Shown: one piece after another, positions 1 to 8,260 of the stretch | Numbering within the stretch: the first letter of the stretch is position 1 | Layout of the letters: each line of letters begins with the position of its first letter | NCBI RefSeq assembly: GCF_014083865.1 | Contig: NZ_JACEFA010000007.1 | Coordinates: 1-64,000 of the forward strand | Direction: 5' to 3' | DNA length: 64,000 nt | DNA from: Paraliobacillus salinarum | Lineage (GTDB): Bacteria; Bacillota; Bacilli; Bacillales; Amphibacillaceae | The notes under the pieces: generated by a model | The model's input: only the letters and a program-made list of their open reading frames with translations | Database searches by the model: none | Told to the model about the DNA's origin: nothing | Program-made: the position numbers and the translations under genes

Positions 1-36
1 TTTTGCAAATAAATGAAAATCATTGTACTTAGCCAT
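1..36 (-). CDS. 5' end of an unidentified gene running off the window
   Basis: An ATG at 34-36 on the minus strand is preceded by a strong ribosome binding site (GGAGGGG, 7 nt upstream) and opens a frame reading MAKYNDFHLFAK before the window ends. Twelve residues are too few to identify it. In B. subtilis the gene after mnaA/wecB is atpI, the first gene of the ATP synthase operon, so an AtpI/AtpZ-like product is a guess from synteny only. Confidence 0.5.
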   Translation of the reverse strand, partial: MAKYNDFHLFAK

Positions 37-118
37 GAAAAAACCCCTCCGAATTATCTTGATTTAATTCAAGAATAACGAATAATTCTTTAGGATTTAA
101 ACCATTTTGCTTAACTTG

Positions 119-558
119 ACGGCTATGGGGCACGGCCTCAGCTAACTTGATAAAGAAATTCACTTTACCAAGTGGATCTTCAGCTCGCGCTTTTCCCGCA
201 GGAGTCGCGTCTATTTCCTCCGCTCTATGCCTTTCAATCACGAATATTTTCTATAGGGATATTGATATCGCATGAGCCTTTTTTCAAAAAAGTCATAAAG
301 CAAGTATGCAGACCTTACGAATGTATTTTCCATATATGAAGAATAGCTTTTCTTATTCGTATAACAACGGTCGTATCGAAGGGGGTTTTAATAAAGTTAA
401 AGCGTTAATAGAGCAGAATATGACTATCGTAATTTCACAAATTTAAAAAACGAATACTACTGCACTTTAAATTTAAACCAGTAAAACGAACAATAAATAA
501 ACAAAAAATTTCAGTTCAATATTCAGACTTACCAATGTTATTTGACGTAGAACCTTAA
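119..558. repeat. Dispersed structured element, copy R1 (long form)
   Basis: The left part (about 119-233) matches the core of copies at 12241-12424 and 51747-51925: a GCACGGC block, a TAAAG/CTTTA hairpin, GGATCTTCAGCTCGCGC and a CCCGCAGGAGTC block. The right part (about 355-558) matches 51970-52215, including ATAACAACGG, AATAAAGTTAA, GACTATCGTAAT and a TTTGACGTA block just before the next terminator. Between the two parts is unmatched DNA (about 240-355). The outer left arm does not pair with the right one, so this copy looks degraded. A 70-codon open frame across it is probably not a gene. Confidence 0.75.
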
Positions 559-565
559 CAAAAAA

Positions 566-595
566 GAAGAGCTCTGTTTTAAACATGAGCTCTTC
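566..595 (-). terminator. Intrinsic terminator after wecB
   Basis: A 9-bp perfect stem (GAAGAGCTC/GAGCTCTTC) with a 12-nt loop is followed on the minus strand by TTTTTTG, 8 bp past the wecB stop. Confidence 0.9.
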
Positions 596-602
596 CTTGT
601 TG

Positions 603-1721
603 TTATTTTTGTTGGAAATGGGCAATAATTGCGTCTGCAATTCTTCTGCTAGCTTGTCCATCTCCATATGGGTTAGAAGCTTGAGCCATCTGTTGATGCG
701 CGTCGGCATTACTTAATAGCTCATCTGCCAGATTGAATATGTTCTCTTCTTCTGTTCCTGCTAACTTTAACGTTCCTGCTTCAATTCCTTCTGGACGTTC
801 TGTTGTGTCACGTAACACGAGTACAGGTACACCTAGAGATGGCGCTTCTTCTTGCACACCACCAGAATCCGTTAAAATTAAATGCGCGCGTGATGCGAAG
901 TTATGAAAATCAACGACACCTAGCGGATCAATTAACTGAATTCGATCGTGATTGCCCAATATTGATGCTGCCGCTTCTTTTACAACAGGATTTAAATGAA
1001 CAGGATAAATCACATGAATATCCTCATGTTTATCAACTAATCTACGGATTGCACGAAACATTTGGTTCATATTTTCGCCTAAATTCTCACGGCGATGTGC
1101 TGTCATCAACACTAGTCTCTTCCCATTTAAAGCATCTAATATATCACTCGTATAAGAAGAGTTAACCGTTGTTTTTAATGCGTCAATTGCTGTGTTTCCA
1201 GTTACAACAATCGTGTCTTCTTTCTTATCTTCATTAAGCAGATTTTGTTTCGCCTTCTCTGTAGGTGAAAAATGAAGATCCGCCATTACACCTGTTAATT
1301 GACGATTTATCTCTTCTGGATATGGCGAGTATTTATCCCACGTACGTAATCCCGCTTCGACATGACCGATAGAGATTTGATTATAATATGCTGCAAGTGA
1401 TGCTGCGAAAGTAGTAGTCGTATCACCATGCACCAAAACAATGTCTGGTTTCGTTTCTTTCATCACTGCATCTAAACCCTCTAGTGCACGTGTCGTGATT
1501 TGTGCTAAACTTTGCTTTTCTTTCATAATATTCAAATCAAAATCTGGTGTTATATCAAATTTGTTAAGTACTTGATCGAGCATTTCTCTATGCTGCGCTG
1601 TGACTGCTACAATTGGCTCGAACATATCAGATCTTTTTTTAAGTTCCAATACAAGTGGTGCCATTTTTATCGCTTCAGGTCTTGTACCAAAAATAGTCAT
1701 TACCTTGATACGATTTGCCAT
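603..1721 (-). CDS. wecB: UDP-N-acetylglucosamine 2-epimerase (non-hydrolysing)
   Basis: Interconverts UDP-GlcNAc and UDP-ManNAc in the cytoplasm, supplying ManNAc for the teichoic-acid linkage unit. The 372-residue protein has the family opening IKVMTIFGTRPEAIKMAPLV, a central GHVEAGLRT block and the C-terminal LTDSGGVQEEAPSLGVPVLVL segment with the conserved glutamates of the GT-B fold. Length and ends fit the family (B. subtilis MnaA). The ATG has a GAGAGGG site 10 nt upstream. It lies 26 nt downstream of upp on the same strand, so upp-wecB is probably one operon ended by the adjacent hairpin. Confidence 0.96.
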   Translation of the reverse strand: MANRIKVMTIFGTRPEAIKMAPLVLELKKRSDMFEPIVAVTAQHREMLDQVLNKFDITPDFDLNIMKEKQSLAQITTRALEGLDAVMKETKPDIVLVHGDTTTTFAASLAAYYNQISIGHVEAGLRTWDKYSPYPEEINRQLTGVMADLHFSPTEKAKQNLLNEDKKEDTIVVTGNTAIDALKTTVNSSYTSDILDALNGKRLVLMTAHRRENLGENMNQMFRAIRRLVDKHEDIHVIYPVHLNPVVKEAAASILGNHDRIQLIDPLGVVDFHNFASRAHLILTDSGGVQEEAPSLGVPVLVLRDTTERPEGIEAGTLKLAGTEEENIFNLADELLSNADAHQQMAQASNPYGDGQASRRIADAIIAHFQQK

Positions 1722-1747
1722 TTAAAATCTGCCCTCTCTAACAAACT

Positions 1748-2377
1748 TTATTTAGTTCCAAATAAACGGTCTCCTGCATCGCCTAGACCTGGAACAATAT
1801 ATCCTTTTTCGTTTAGCTTTTCATCTAATCCAGCAAGGTAGATATCTACATCTGGATGATTTTCTTTAATTAATTCTACACCTTCTGGCGCTGCGATTAA
1901 ACACATTAACTTAACGTTTGTCGCACCACGTTTTTTCAATGAAGCTATCGCATCGTTTGCTGATCCACCAGTTGCAAGCATCGGATCAATAACGATTAAT
2001 TCACGTTCTTGGATATCAGAAGGGAGTTTAATATAGTACTCTACTGGTTGCAATGTTTCTGGATCACGATATAAACCAACATGACCTACTTTAGCTGCTG
2101 GAATTAAACGTAAGATACCATCAACCATTCCTAAACCAGCTCGTAATATGGGTACTAAGCCAATTTTCTTACCGCTTAATGTTTTAGATACAGCGGTGGT
2201 CACCGGAGTTTCGATTGTTTGTTCTTCTAATGGTAAGTCGCGTGTAATTTCAAATGCCATCAAAGCTGACACTTCATCAACTAGTTCGCGAAATTCCTTT
2301 GTGCCTGTGTCTTTCTTTCGAATATGTGTTAGCTTGTGCTGAATGAGTGGATGATCTAGTACAAATACATTACCCAA
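1748..2377 (-). CDS. upp: Uracil phosphoribosyltransferase
   Basis: Salvage enzyme making UMP from uracil and PRPP. The 209-residue length matches B. subtilis Upp exactly. Diagnostic segments are the PRPP loop [13 protein letters not shown] (about residues 128-140) and the uracil-binding C-terminus [13 protein letters not shown]. The start is TTG, preceded by AAGGAG at 9 nt; no ATG fits. It sits between glyA and wecB as in B. subtilis. The 236-bp upstream gap holds the glyA terminator, so upp probably has its own promoter; I did not find a clear one. Confidence 0.97.
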   Translation of the reverse strand: MGNVFVLDHPLIQHKLTHIRKKDTGTKEFRELVDEVSALMAFEITRDLPLEEQTIETPVTTAVSKTLSGKKIGLVPILRAGLGMVDGILRLIPAAKVGHVGLYRDPETLQPVEYYIKLPSDIQERELIVIDPMLATGGSANDAIASLKKRGATNVKLMCLIAAPEGVELIKENHPDVDIYLAGLDEKLNEKGYIVPGLGDAGDRLFGTK

Positions 2378-2563
2378 TTCTGATCACTCCTTTTGTTTTT
2401 TTACATCCTTAAAATTGTACTGAAAATTAACGCTTGTTTCAAGTATAGATTGCTTTATTGCTTAAAAAATATTTCTTATCATCAAGAATACTTTCTAAAT
2501 CTGTACAATCACATTCTTTCGTGTTTTATAATCTTGGAATGGGTATCTGCGATAAATTCACTC

Positions 2564-2604
2564 AACAAAATCCCTTGCAAGTGAATATGACAAGGGATTT
2601 TGTT
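2564..2604 (-). terminator. Terminator after glyA
   Basis: A 14-bp perfect inverted repeat (AACAAAATCCCTTG and its complement) with a 13-nt loop lies 10 bp past the glyA stop. The T-rich 3' arm is the stem itself (GGGATTTTGTT). Confidence 0.85.
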
Positions 2605-2613
2605 ATTTAATAT

Positions 2614-3852
2614 TTATCGTTGATACAGTGGAAATTTATCAGCTAATATTTGAACGCGCGTTTTTGCTGTAGCCAATACCTCTATATCTTTATGGTTTTT
2701 TAATGCCATGGCAATAATTGCTGCGATTTCGTCCATCTCTTCCAAACCAAATCCACGTGTAGTCACAGCAGCAGTACCGACACGGACGCCACTAGTAATG
2801 AATGGACCTTCTGTATCAAATGGAATTGTATTTTTATTCGTTGTAATGCCTATATCATCTAATACTCTTTCTGCATCTTTACCTGTTAAACCAAGTGCGC
2901 TAACATCAAGTAATAACAAATGATTCTCTGTTCCACCAGATACTAATCGAATGCCTTCTTTGCTTAAAGATGCAGCAAAACGTTGCGCATTGTCGATAAT
3001 TTGTTGGGCATATTGCTTAAATGAGTCATCTAATGCTTCTTTGAATGCAACTGCTTTAGCTGCGATCACATGCATTAATGGACCACCTTGTACTCCAGGA
3101 AAAACAGATTTATCAATTTGTTTCGCAAATTCTTCCTTACACAAAATCATCCCACCACGAGGACCACGTAATGTTTTGTGTGTTGTTGTTGTAACAAAAT
3201 GGGCATGTGGAACTGGATCAGGGTGCACGCCAGCAGCAACTAAACCAGCGATATGCGCCATATCTACCATGAGATATGCATTTACTTCATCCGCAATTTT
3301 ACGGAAAGCTGCAAAATCAATTTTTCTTGAGTAAGCACTTGCTCCTGCTACGATTAACTTAGGTTTTACTTCTTTTGCTTTAGCAAGCACAGCATCATAG
3401 TCAATTTGTTCTGTTTCTTTATCGACGCCATAAGCTTCAAAATTGTATAATGTACCACTGAAGTTAACAGGGCTACCGTGTGTTAAATGCCCACCATGGC
3501 TTAGGTTCATTCCTAACACCGTGTCTCCTGGTTCTAAAATAGTAAAGTATACAGCCATATTCGCTTGGGCTCCAGAGTGTGGTTGCACATTGACGTGTTC
3601 AGCACCGAATAATTGCTTTGCTCGGTCTCTTGCTAAATTCTCTGCAACATCAACATACTCACACCCTCCATAGTAACGACGACCTGGATAGCCTTCTGCA
3701 TATTTGTTTGTTAATACAGATCCTTGCGCTTCCATAACTGCTTCTGTTACAAAGTTCTCTGATGCGATTAACTCAATTTTGTCGTGCTGACGATTCCTTT
3801 CCTGTTCCATTGCTTTAAATAATTCTAGGTCTGCTTGTTTCACATGCTCCAT
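2614..3852 (-). CDS. glyA: Serine hydroxymethyltransferase
   Basis: PLP enzyme converting serine and tetrahydrofolate to glycine and 5,10-methylene-THF, the main one-carbon source. The 412-residue protein has IELIASENF near the N-terminus, [20 protein letters not shown], and the PLP-lysine segment [15 protein letters not shown]. Start ATG with GGGGGAAATGAA upstream. It follows ywlG on the same strand with a 100-bp gap containing a small hairpin, and is separated from upp by a terminator. Confidence 0.98.
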   Translation of the reverse strand: MEHVKQADLELFKAMEQERNRQHDKIELIASENFVTEAVMEAQGSVLTNKYAEGYPGRRYYGGCEYVDVAENLARDRAKQLFGAEHVNVQPHSGAQANMAVYFTILEPGDTVLGMNLSHGGHLTHGSPVNFSGTLYNFEAYGVDKETEQIDYDAVLAKAKEVKPKLIVAGASAYSRKIDFAAFRKIADEVNAYLMVDMAHIAGLVAAGVHPDPVPHAHFVTTTTHKTLRGPRGGMILCKEEFAKQIDKSVFPGVQGGPLMHVIAAKAVAFKEALDDSFKQYAQQIIDNAQRFAASLSKEGIRLVSGGTENHLLLLDVSALGLTGKDAERVLDDIGITTNKNTIPFDTEGPFITSGVRVGTAAVTTRGFGLEEMDEIAAIIAMALKNHKDIEVLATAKTRVQILADKFPLYQR

Positions 3853-3886
3853 TTCATTTCCCCCTTAAATAAAATAGTTTATAAAA

Positions 3887-3914
3887 AGAATAGTGATAGA
3901 TTATTAACTATTCT
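3887..3914. terminator. Small hairpin between ywlG and glyA
   Basis: An 8-bp stem (AGAATAGT/ACTATTCT, 12-nt loop) has T runs on both sides, TTTTTAT on the minus strand and GTTTTTTT on the plus. It could end the ywlG transcript or act as an attenuator ahead of glyA. Confidence 0.6.
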
Positions 3915-3952
3915 GTTTTTTTATCACGCTTGGTGCTTTTTTAATCGAAACT

Positions 3953-4489
3953 TTATTGATAAATTGCGCGGGCGCCTCCGATTAATTTCGGTCTGGTGAA
4001 AGCTGCGTTCACGCGTGCTTCCCCTATTTTTCTTTGCTTTAAACGGATAGGAACAGCTACTTTTTTTAAGTGCATTCCAATCATCGTTTCCCCTATGTCA
4101 ATCCCAGCATGTGCTTGGATTTGCTCTACTACTACTGGATCGTTCATTTGTTGATAAGCAAAGGTAGCCATAGAACCACCTGCTGTTTTCGCAGGTATAA
4201 CATCAACGGTTTCATAACCATATTTTTCACAAGTAGATCGTTCCATTACTAATGCGCGATTTAAATGTTCACAGCATTGAAATGCAAGATGAATCCCTGT
4301 CTTTTGTTGCAAGTCTTGTATAGCCGAAAAAATCTGTTCGGCTATTTCATCACTTCCGGCAGTTCCAATTTTTTCTCCCGCCACTTCACTTGTGGAGCAA
4401 CCGATAACGAATAAATTTCCATGATGCAATACGTTTGTTTCCAACCAATCTGAAACAATTTGTTCAAGTTCTTGTTCTAGTTGTGTCAT
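3953..4489 (-). CDS. ywlG: DUF436 family protein YwlG
   Basis: Conserved protein of unknown function (TIGR01440/DUF436), 178 residues from the chosen start. It has the family segments VIGCSTSEVAGEKIGT, FQCCEHLNRALV and a C-terminal GGARAIY. I took the ATG at 4487-4489 because AAGGAAG lies upstream of it; a longer frame starting at 4516 would overlap rpiB and place that site inside the gene. The length fits B. subtilis YwlG, which has the same position between rpiB and glyA. It probably shares a transcript with rpiB (13 nt gap). Confidence 0.93.
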   Translation of the reverse strand: MTQLEQELEQIVSDWLETNVLHHGNLFVIGCSTSEVAGEKIGTAGSDEIAEQIFSAIQDLQQKTGIHLAFQCCEHLNRALVMERSTCEKYGYETVDVIPAKTAGGSMATFAYQQMNDPVVVEQIQAHAGIDIGETMIGMHLKKVAVPIRLKQRKIGEARVNAAFTRPKLIGGARAIYQ

Positions 4490-4502
4490 CGCTAACACTT
4501 CC

Positions 4503-4943
4503 TTATTTTGCTTCATAAGCAGACAATTTTTCTATGCGATTGATATGTCTACCGCCTTCGAATTCTCCTGCTAACCATGTCTTGACAATTTCTTTTGCTA
4601 AATCTACGCCAATAACACGAGCACCCATTACTAGTACATTGGAATCGTTATGCTCTCTCGTTACACGTGCAGTATATACGTCATGTACCAATGCAGCGCG
4701 AATTCCTTTTACTTTGTTGGCTGCAATTGACATGCCAATACCTGTTCCACAAATTAAAATACCACGATCATACGTGCCCTCAGCAACCTTCTCCGCAGCT
4801 GGTATACCATAGTCTGGGTAATCGACTGAATCTTTGCAATCACATCCAATATTATCATAAGCAATACCAAGCTCATCTAATTGGTTTGCAACTTCTCTTA
4901 ATAAATCAACACCGCCATGATCTGAAGCTAATACAATTTTCAT
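4503..4943 (-). CDS. rpiB: Ribose-5-phosphate isomerase B family (RpiB/YwlF)
   Basis: Sugar-phosphate isomerase of the RpiB/LacAB family, 146 residues. The N-terminus MKIVLASDHGG, the DYPDYG segment, the phosphate-binding LICGTGIGMSIAANK loop and TREHNDSNVLVMGARV are all present. A TTG two codons upstream is also open, but AAAGGAG is 3 nt from it and 9 nt from this ATG, so ATG is preferred. It lies between ywlE and ywlG, the order seen in B. subtilis, and probably starts the rpiB-ywlG unit. Confidence 0.95.
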   Translation of the reverse strand: MKIVLASDHGGVDLLREVANQLDELGIAYDNIGCDCKDSVDYPDYGIPAAEKVAEGTYDRGILICGTGIGMSIAANKVKGIRAALVHDVYTARVTREHNDSNVLVMGARVIGVDLAKEIVKTWLAGEFEGGRHINRIEKLSAYEAK

Positions 4944-5040
4944 TATCAAGCACTCCTTTCAATTATAAACCTGTCCATACTATTTATTTTACTCGTTTTT
5001 TGATTCATTTTATAGGGCGTAAGGAATTAATTCTTTTTAA

Positions 5041-5631
5041 TTACGCTTCTATTTTTTCTATTAACAAATCAATATATCTTTCTATTTCTTCCACTGTTTG
5101 TTGATATGCTTCAGCATTTCCACCAAAAGGATCAGCTATATCATAATTAGGTAATTCTCTCTCTAAACGATCAATTTCATCTTGTTCCTCACGTAAAAAT
5201 GCACGCATTTGTTGTTCCGTCTGCATTTGATCTTTTTCGTAAACAATGGTCGCTCGCTTTTCCTCTAAACGACGATAAGCATTTTTTAATTTCTCCCAAG
5301 TGAATTCCCCATCTAATAAAACATATTCTTTTAAAGTGTATGTTTTATCGTATACTTTTGAGTGATTCGCAAGTAAAGTTTCTTTGTGATTCATTGTCAT
5401 TGTTAAAATTAAATCTGCCCAATCTAGCAATTCAGGAGTAACTGGTTGCGAGAGGTGGTCATAAGTTATCCCAATTGAAGACAAGACTTGTTGTGTGCCT
5501 TCAGATGCAGGAGAACCTTCAGTCGCAAAAACTCCTGCTGATTTTACATTTACACTTGATTTTTTTTTCAGCAATGCATGTGCCATTGGGCTGCGACATG
5601 TATTACCTGTACAAATAAACAATACATTCAT
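5041..5631 (-). CDS. ywlE: Protein arginine phosphatase YwlE with an internal insertion
   Basis: Low-molecular-weight phosphatase fold. The P-loop CTGNTCRS (Cys7, Thr11, Cys12, Arg13) has the threonine that in B. subtilis YwlE gives phospho-arginine specificity; YwlE opposes the kinase McsB. The catalytic aspartate is in DPFGG (Asp167). YwlE is normally about 150 residues; this one is 196 because a charged, probably helical stretch (about residues 105-163, rich in E, K, R, Q) separates TLKEYV from DPFGG. The frame is intact across it. Start ATG chosen because AGGAGG lies 12 nt upstream; an upstream GTG would include that site. Confidence 0.9.
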   Translation of the reverse strand: MNVLFICTGNTCRSPMAHALLKKKSSVNVKSAGVFATEGSPASEGTQQVLSSIGITYDHLSQPVTPELLDWADLILTMTMNHKETLLANHSKVYDKTYTLKEYVLLDGEFTWEKLKNAYRRLEEKRATIVYEKDQMQTEQQMRAFLREEQDEIDRLERELPNYDIADPFGGNAEAYQQTVEEIERYIDLLIEKIEA

Positions 5632-5828
5632 ACGTATTTGATTCCTCCTACTTTTTTGTTCCACGTTTTTATTGTTAATAATCCTAAGAAAGGAACCGAT
5701 TTTTGTTTGCTTGTGTATTCCGTTTAATCATTTTCAGTCTTTTGTCTATGATATAATTAGTGTGTTCAAAGTGCAAGCTATTGTTAGCTATCTTTATGGT
5801 ATGCTTGTAAGTTATTTTTCTCAAAAAA

Positions 5829-5868
5829 ACACAAGAAATCAACTTATTTCATCCATGATTTCTTGTGT
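5829..5868 (-). terminator. Terminator after mntP
   Basis: A 13-bp stem (ACACAAGAAATCA/TGATTTCTTGTGT) with a 14-nt loop is followed on the minus strand by TTTTTTTGA. It lies 40 bp past the mntP stop. Confidence 0.92.
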
Positions 5869-5907
5869 TTTAATAATCTAATTATTTTAATGCATCCACA
5901 CGCATTA

Positions 5908-6456
5908 CTAACCAAAAATAAAGTACAAGCCATAACCGCATAAAATCGCTCCGCCTAATAGCTCACTATATACACCTATGAAGCCACGCGCTTTCTTTCC
6001 TAACAATAATCCAGCCCATGTAAGAATCATGCTAACTGCACCAAATAAAATTATAGTTAAAACAATCTTCACACCTGACATTCCTAAACTTAATCCAACT
6101 GAAAAACTATCAATACTTACACTAAAGGAAAATAAAAATAAGCCAATACCTATCGGTTTCATTGGTTGCTTTCTCTCTGATTGAAATACTTGTAGCATCA
6201 TATGTATTCCTAAACCAAAGAGTAACAAACCAGCAACAATAATTGCCGCACCTTCGAGTTGCGTTGAAATCAACCGACCGACTACCATTCCGATAAACGG
6301 CATGACAACATGGAAGATACCTACCGTGATTCCAATAAAAAAAATCCTTTTTAATCGTAATAATTGTAGACCCATCCCTAATCCTACCGAAAATGCGTCC
6401 ATTCCAAGTGCTACCGCCATAATGAATAACGAAATAGATCCATTAAGTTCCACCAT
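5908..6456 (-). CDS. mntP: Manganese efflux pump MntP (YwlD)
   Basis: Six-helix inner-membrane exporter of Mn2+ (DUF204 family), 182 residues. The two inverted half-repeats are visible: AVALGMDAFSVGLGMGL in helix 1 and FSFSVSIDSFSVGLSLGM in helix 4, each with the conserved acidic residue of the transport path. Start ATG at 6454-6456, with GGAGGG 7 nt upstream; that site lies in a predicted leader stem (6464-6505). It sits between ywlE and ywlC as in B. subtilis. Its upstream gap is occupied by a 52-bp tandem array. Confidence 0.95.
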   Translation of the reverse strand: MVELNGSISLFIMAVALGMDAFSVGLGMGLQLLRLKRIFFIGITVGIFHVVMPFIGMVVGRLISTQLEGAAIIVAGLLLFGLGIHMMLQVFQSERKQPMKPIGIGLFLFSFSVSIDSFSVGLSLGMSGVKIVLTIILFGAVSMILTWAGLLLGKKARGFIGVYSELLGGAILCGYGLYFIFG

Positions 6457-6463
6457 AGATATT

Positions 6464-6505
6464 CCCTCCACGTGTTGGACATGCTAGTCTACTATATGTG
6501 GAGGG
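6464..6505 (-). promoter_or_regulatory. Leader stem covering the mntP Shine-Dalgarno
   Basis: On the minus strand CCCTCCAC (6505-6498) is perfectly complementary to GTGGAGGG (6471-6464), which contains the mntP ribosome binding site; the loop is 26 nt and has a further ACAT/ATGT pair. Folding would block translation initiation. It does not have the recognisable core of the yybP-ykoY manganese riboswitch. Function inferred from sequence only. Confidence 0.55.
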
Positions 6506-6587
6506 TTAACGAGTTATGCCGATATATTTTAATTCGTGATTGTGGTTTTTTTGCTCACAGTGCGAGTGATTGTGTGGTGAAATTTTT

Positions 6588-6953
6588 GATTCGGTCATTA
6601 AGTTATTTTTTCATCTCGCTTCTGTTCAAATTAGTATCTGATTCGGTCATTAAGGCCACATTTCATCACTCTTTTGTTCGAATTAGCACCTGATTCGATC
6701 ACTAAGGCCACATTTCATTACTCTTGTGTTCGAATTAGCATCTGATTCGATCACTAAGTCCACATTTCATTACTCTTGTGTTCGAATTAGCATCTGATTC
6801 GATCATTAAGACCATACTTCAACACTCTTCTGTTCGAATTAGCATCTGATTCGGTCATTAAGACCATACTTCATCACTCTTCTGTTCGAATTAGCATCTG
6901 ATTCGAACAATAAGACCATATTTCATCACTCATTTGTTCGAATTAGCATTTTT
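6588..6953. repeat. 52-bp tandem array A (about 7 units)
   Basis: The GTTCGAATTAGCA block recurs at 6624 (degenerate), 6676, 6728, 6780, 6832, 6884 and 6936, always 52 bp apart; GATTCG(G/A)TCA(T/C)TAAG recurs at 6588, 6640, 6692 and so on with the same step. Units differ by a few point changes and have no indels. The array fills the gap between ywlC and mntP. The adjoining DNA at 6506-6587 shows nothing else recognisable. Confidence 0.95.
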
Positions 6954-6984
6954 GCGATAAATCTAACTCATCCCAAACAAAAAA

Positions 6985-7012
6985 CGCCATGCAGCTAAGA
7001 AGATGCATGACG
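6985..7012 (-). terminator. Terminator after ywlC
   Basis: A 9-bp stem (CGTCATGCA/TGCATGGCG on the minus strand, one G-T pair) is followed by TTTTTTG, 15 bp past the ywlC stop. Confidence 0.85.
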
Positions 7013-7026
7013 CCTAATTGACTTAA

Positions 7027-8067
7027 TTAATCTTGTTTCACTTTTTTAGAGGCTGCTTTTTCTAAACGATTCATTATTGCCTGGCCAATCCCCTGCTTAG
7101 GAAATGTCTCACACAAAATGATATCCGTTTCACTCGCTTTAAAGGATCTCAACGAATGATACAACTGTACAGCAATCGTTGTTAGGTTGATATTGGAACC
7201 ACATATACTACTATTGGAAGCACGAACTTTACTTATTAGCTCTTCACTTCCCATAACTCCTACCTTTAAGCCTTCATTTGTCAATTGATCAATTTGTTCT
7301 TGAAAAAAATCAATCGAGCCATCAACTAACCAAAGTGGCATTTCAGGTTCATAGTGGTTATATTTCATACCAGGCGCTTTAGGTTTATCGATTTCTTTTT
7401 CAATTGTTGCATCAAAGGCGACAACTTCTGTCACCTCTTCTATTTGCTCTCTTGTGATGCCACCAGGACGTAGGATGATCGGAACATCTCCGGTACAGTC
7501 CACCACGGTAGACTCTACCCCAACTTCAGTAGATGCACTATCTACAATTCCTGCTATTTTCCCATTTAAATCTTGGAAAACATGTATCGCACTTGTTGGG
7601 CTAGGCTTACCAGATGTGTTGGCACTCGGCGCTGCAATTGGCAGATCTACTTCCCTTAACAAAGCACGAGCGACGGGATGATCTGGAATACGAATTCCTA
7701 CTGTTTGTAGTCCTGCGGTAACATTGGTAGCAATCGCATCACTACTTGGTAAAATAACTGTAATCGGACCAGGCATAAATGCTTGAATTAATTTTTCTGC
7801 GATTGGAGTCATTACTTCTACATAGTTTGGTATTTGATCCACATCTGCCAAATGAACAATTAACGGATTATCGGAAGGTCTCCCTTTTGCCTCAAAAATC
7901 TTTGCAACAGCCGTCTCATTTGTAGCATCTGCACCTAATCCATACACTGTTTCAGTTGGAAAGGCAATTAGTTCTTGTTGTTTTAATAAAGCCGCAGCTT
8001 CTTGAATCGCTTGTTGTCCATTTCCGTCTAGTTCTCTAATTATCCAATACTTTGTCTGTGTTTCCAT
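7027..8067 (-). CDS. ywlC: L-threonylcarbamoyladenylate synthase (Sua5/YwlC)
   Basis: Makes threonylcarbamoyl-AMP from threonine, bicarbonate and ATP, the first step of tRNA t6A37 modification. The 346-residue protein has the long Sua5 form: an N-terminal YrdC domain (about 1-210; LIAFPTETVYGLGADA, KGRPSDNPLIVHL, PIAAPSANTSGKPSPT, ILRPGGIT) then a linker with APGMKYNHYEPEMPLWLV and a C-terminal Sua5 domain. Start ATG with GAAAGGGAATCTT upstream. Its upstream gap carries a DnaA-box cluster. Confidence 0.96.
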   Translation of the reverse strand: METQTKYWIIRELDGNGQQAIQEAAALLKQQELIAFPTETVYGLGADATNETAVAKIFEAKGRPSDNPLIVHLADVDQIPNYVEVMTPIAEKLIQAFMPGPITVILPSSDAIATNVTAGLQTVGIRIPDHPVARALLREVDLPIAAPSANTSGKPSPTSAIHVFQDLNGKIAGIVDSASTEVGVESTVVDCTGDVPIILRPGGITREQIEEVTEVVAFDATIEKEIDKPKAPGMKYNHYEPEMPLWLVDGSIDFFQEQIDQLTNEGLKVGVMGSEELISKVRASNSSICGSNINLTTIAVQLYHSLRSFKASETDIILCETFPKQGIGQAIMNRLEKAASKKVKQD

Positions 8068-8082
8068 AAGATTCCCTTTCTG

Positions 8083-8260
8083 TTATCAACAGTTTGTCCA
8101 CAAATAAAACCTTGTTTATCCACAAGTTATCCAGGTATACACACTCAATTCTGTTATTATGTTACTTTTATTCCGTGTATTTATTTTATTTACAAACCAT
8201 TGTTAGCTTTGTTGACATATTAACATGTTATTAACACGACTTATGCACAGTTGTTAATAA
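8083..8260. promoter_or_regulatory. DnaA-box cluster upstream of ywlC
   Basis: Two perfect TTATNCACA boxes lie at 8116-8124 (TTATCCACA) and 8241-8249 (TTATGCACA), both plus strand. One-mismatch boxes are at 8083-8091 (TTATCAACA), 8094-8102 (TTGTCCACA), 8228-8236 (TTATTAACA) and, on the minus strand, 8252-8260. TTATCCAGG at 8127 is weaker. From memory, B. subtilis also has a DnaA-box cluster outside oriC beside ywlC, so the position appears conserved. There is no dnaA or dnaN here, so it is not read as the origin. Confidence 0.75.

Noticed and set aside
29-241. 70-codon open frame at the window start
   Set aside because: It lies across dispersed element R1; the same peptide appears in R4 only because the DNA element is repeated. 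No ribosome binding site.
803-1165. 120-codon plus-strand frame inside wecB
   Set aside because: Antisense shadow of a well-supported gene with no ribosome site or family match.
6456-6587. yybP-ykoY manganese riboswitch upstream of mntP
   Set aside because: I could not find its conserved core; only a simple stem over the ribosome binding site is supported.
8083-8260. DnaA-box cluster as oriC
   Set aside because: No dnaA, dnaN or other origin-flanking genes; the neighbourhood is ywlB-ywlC.
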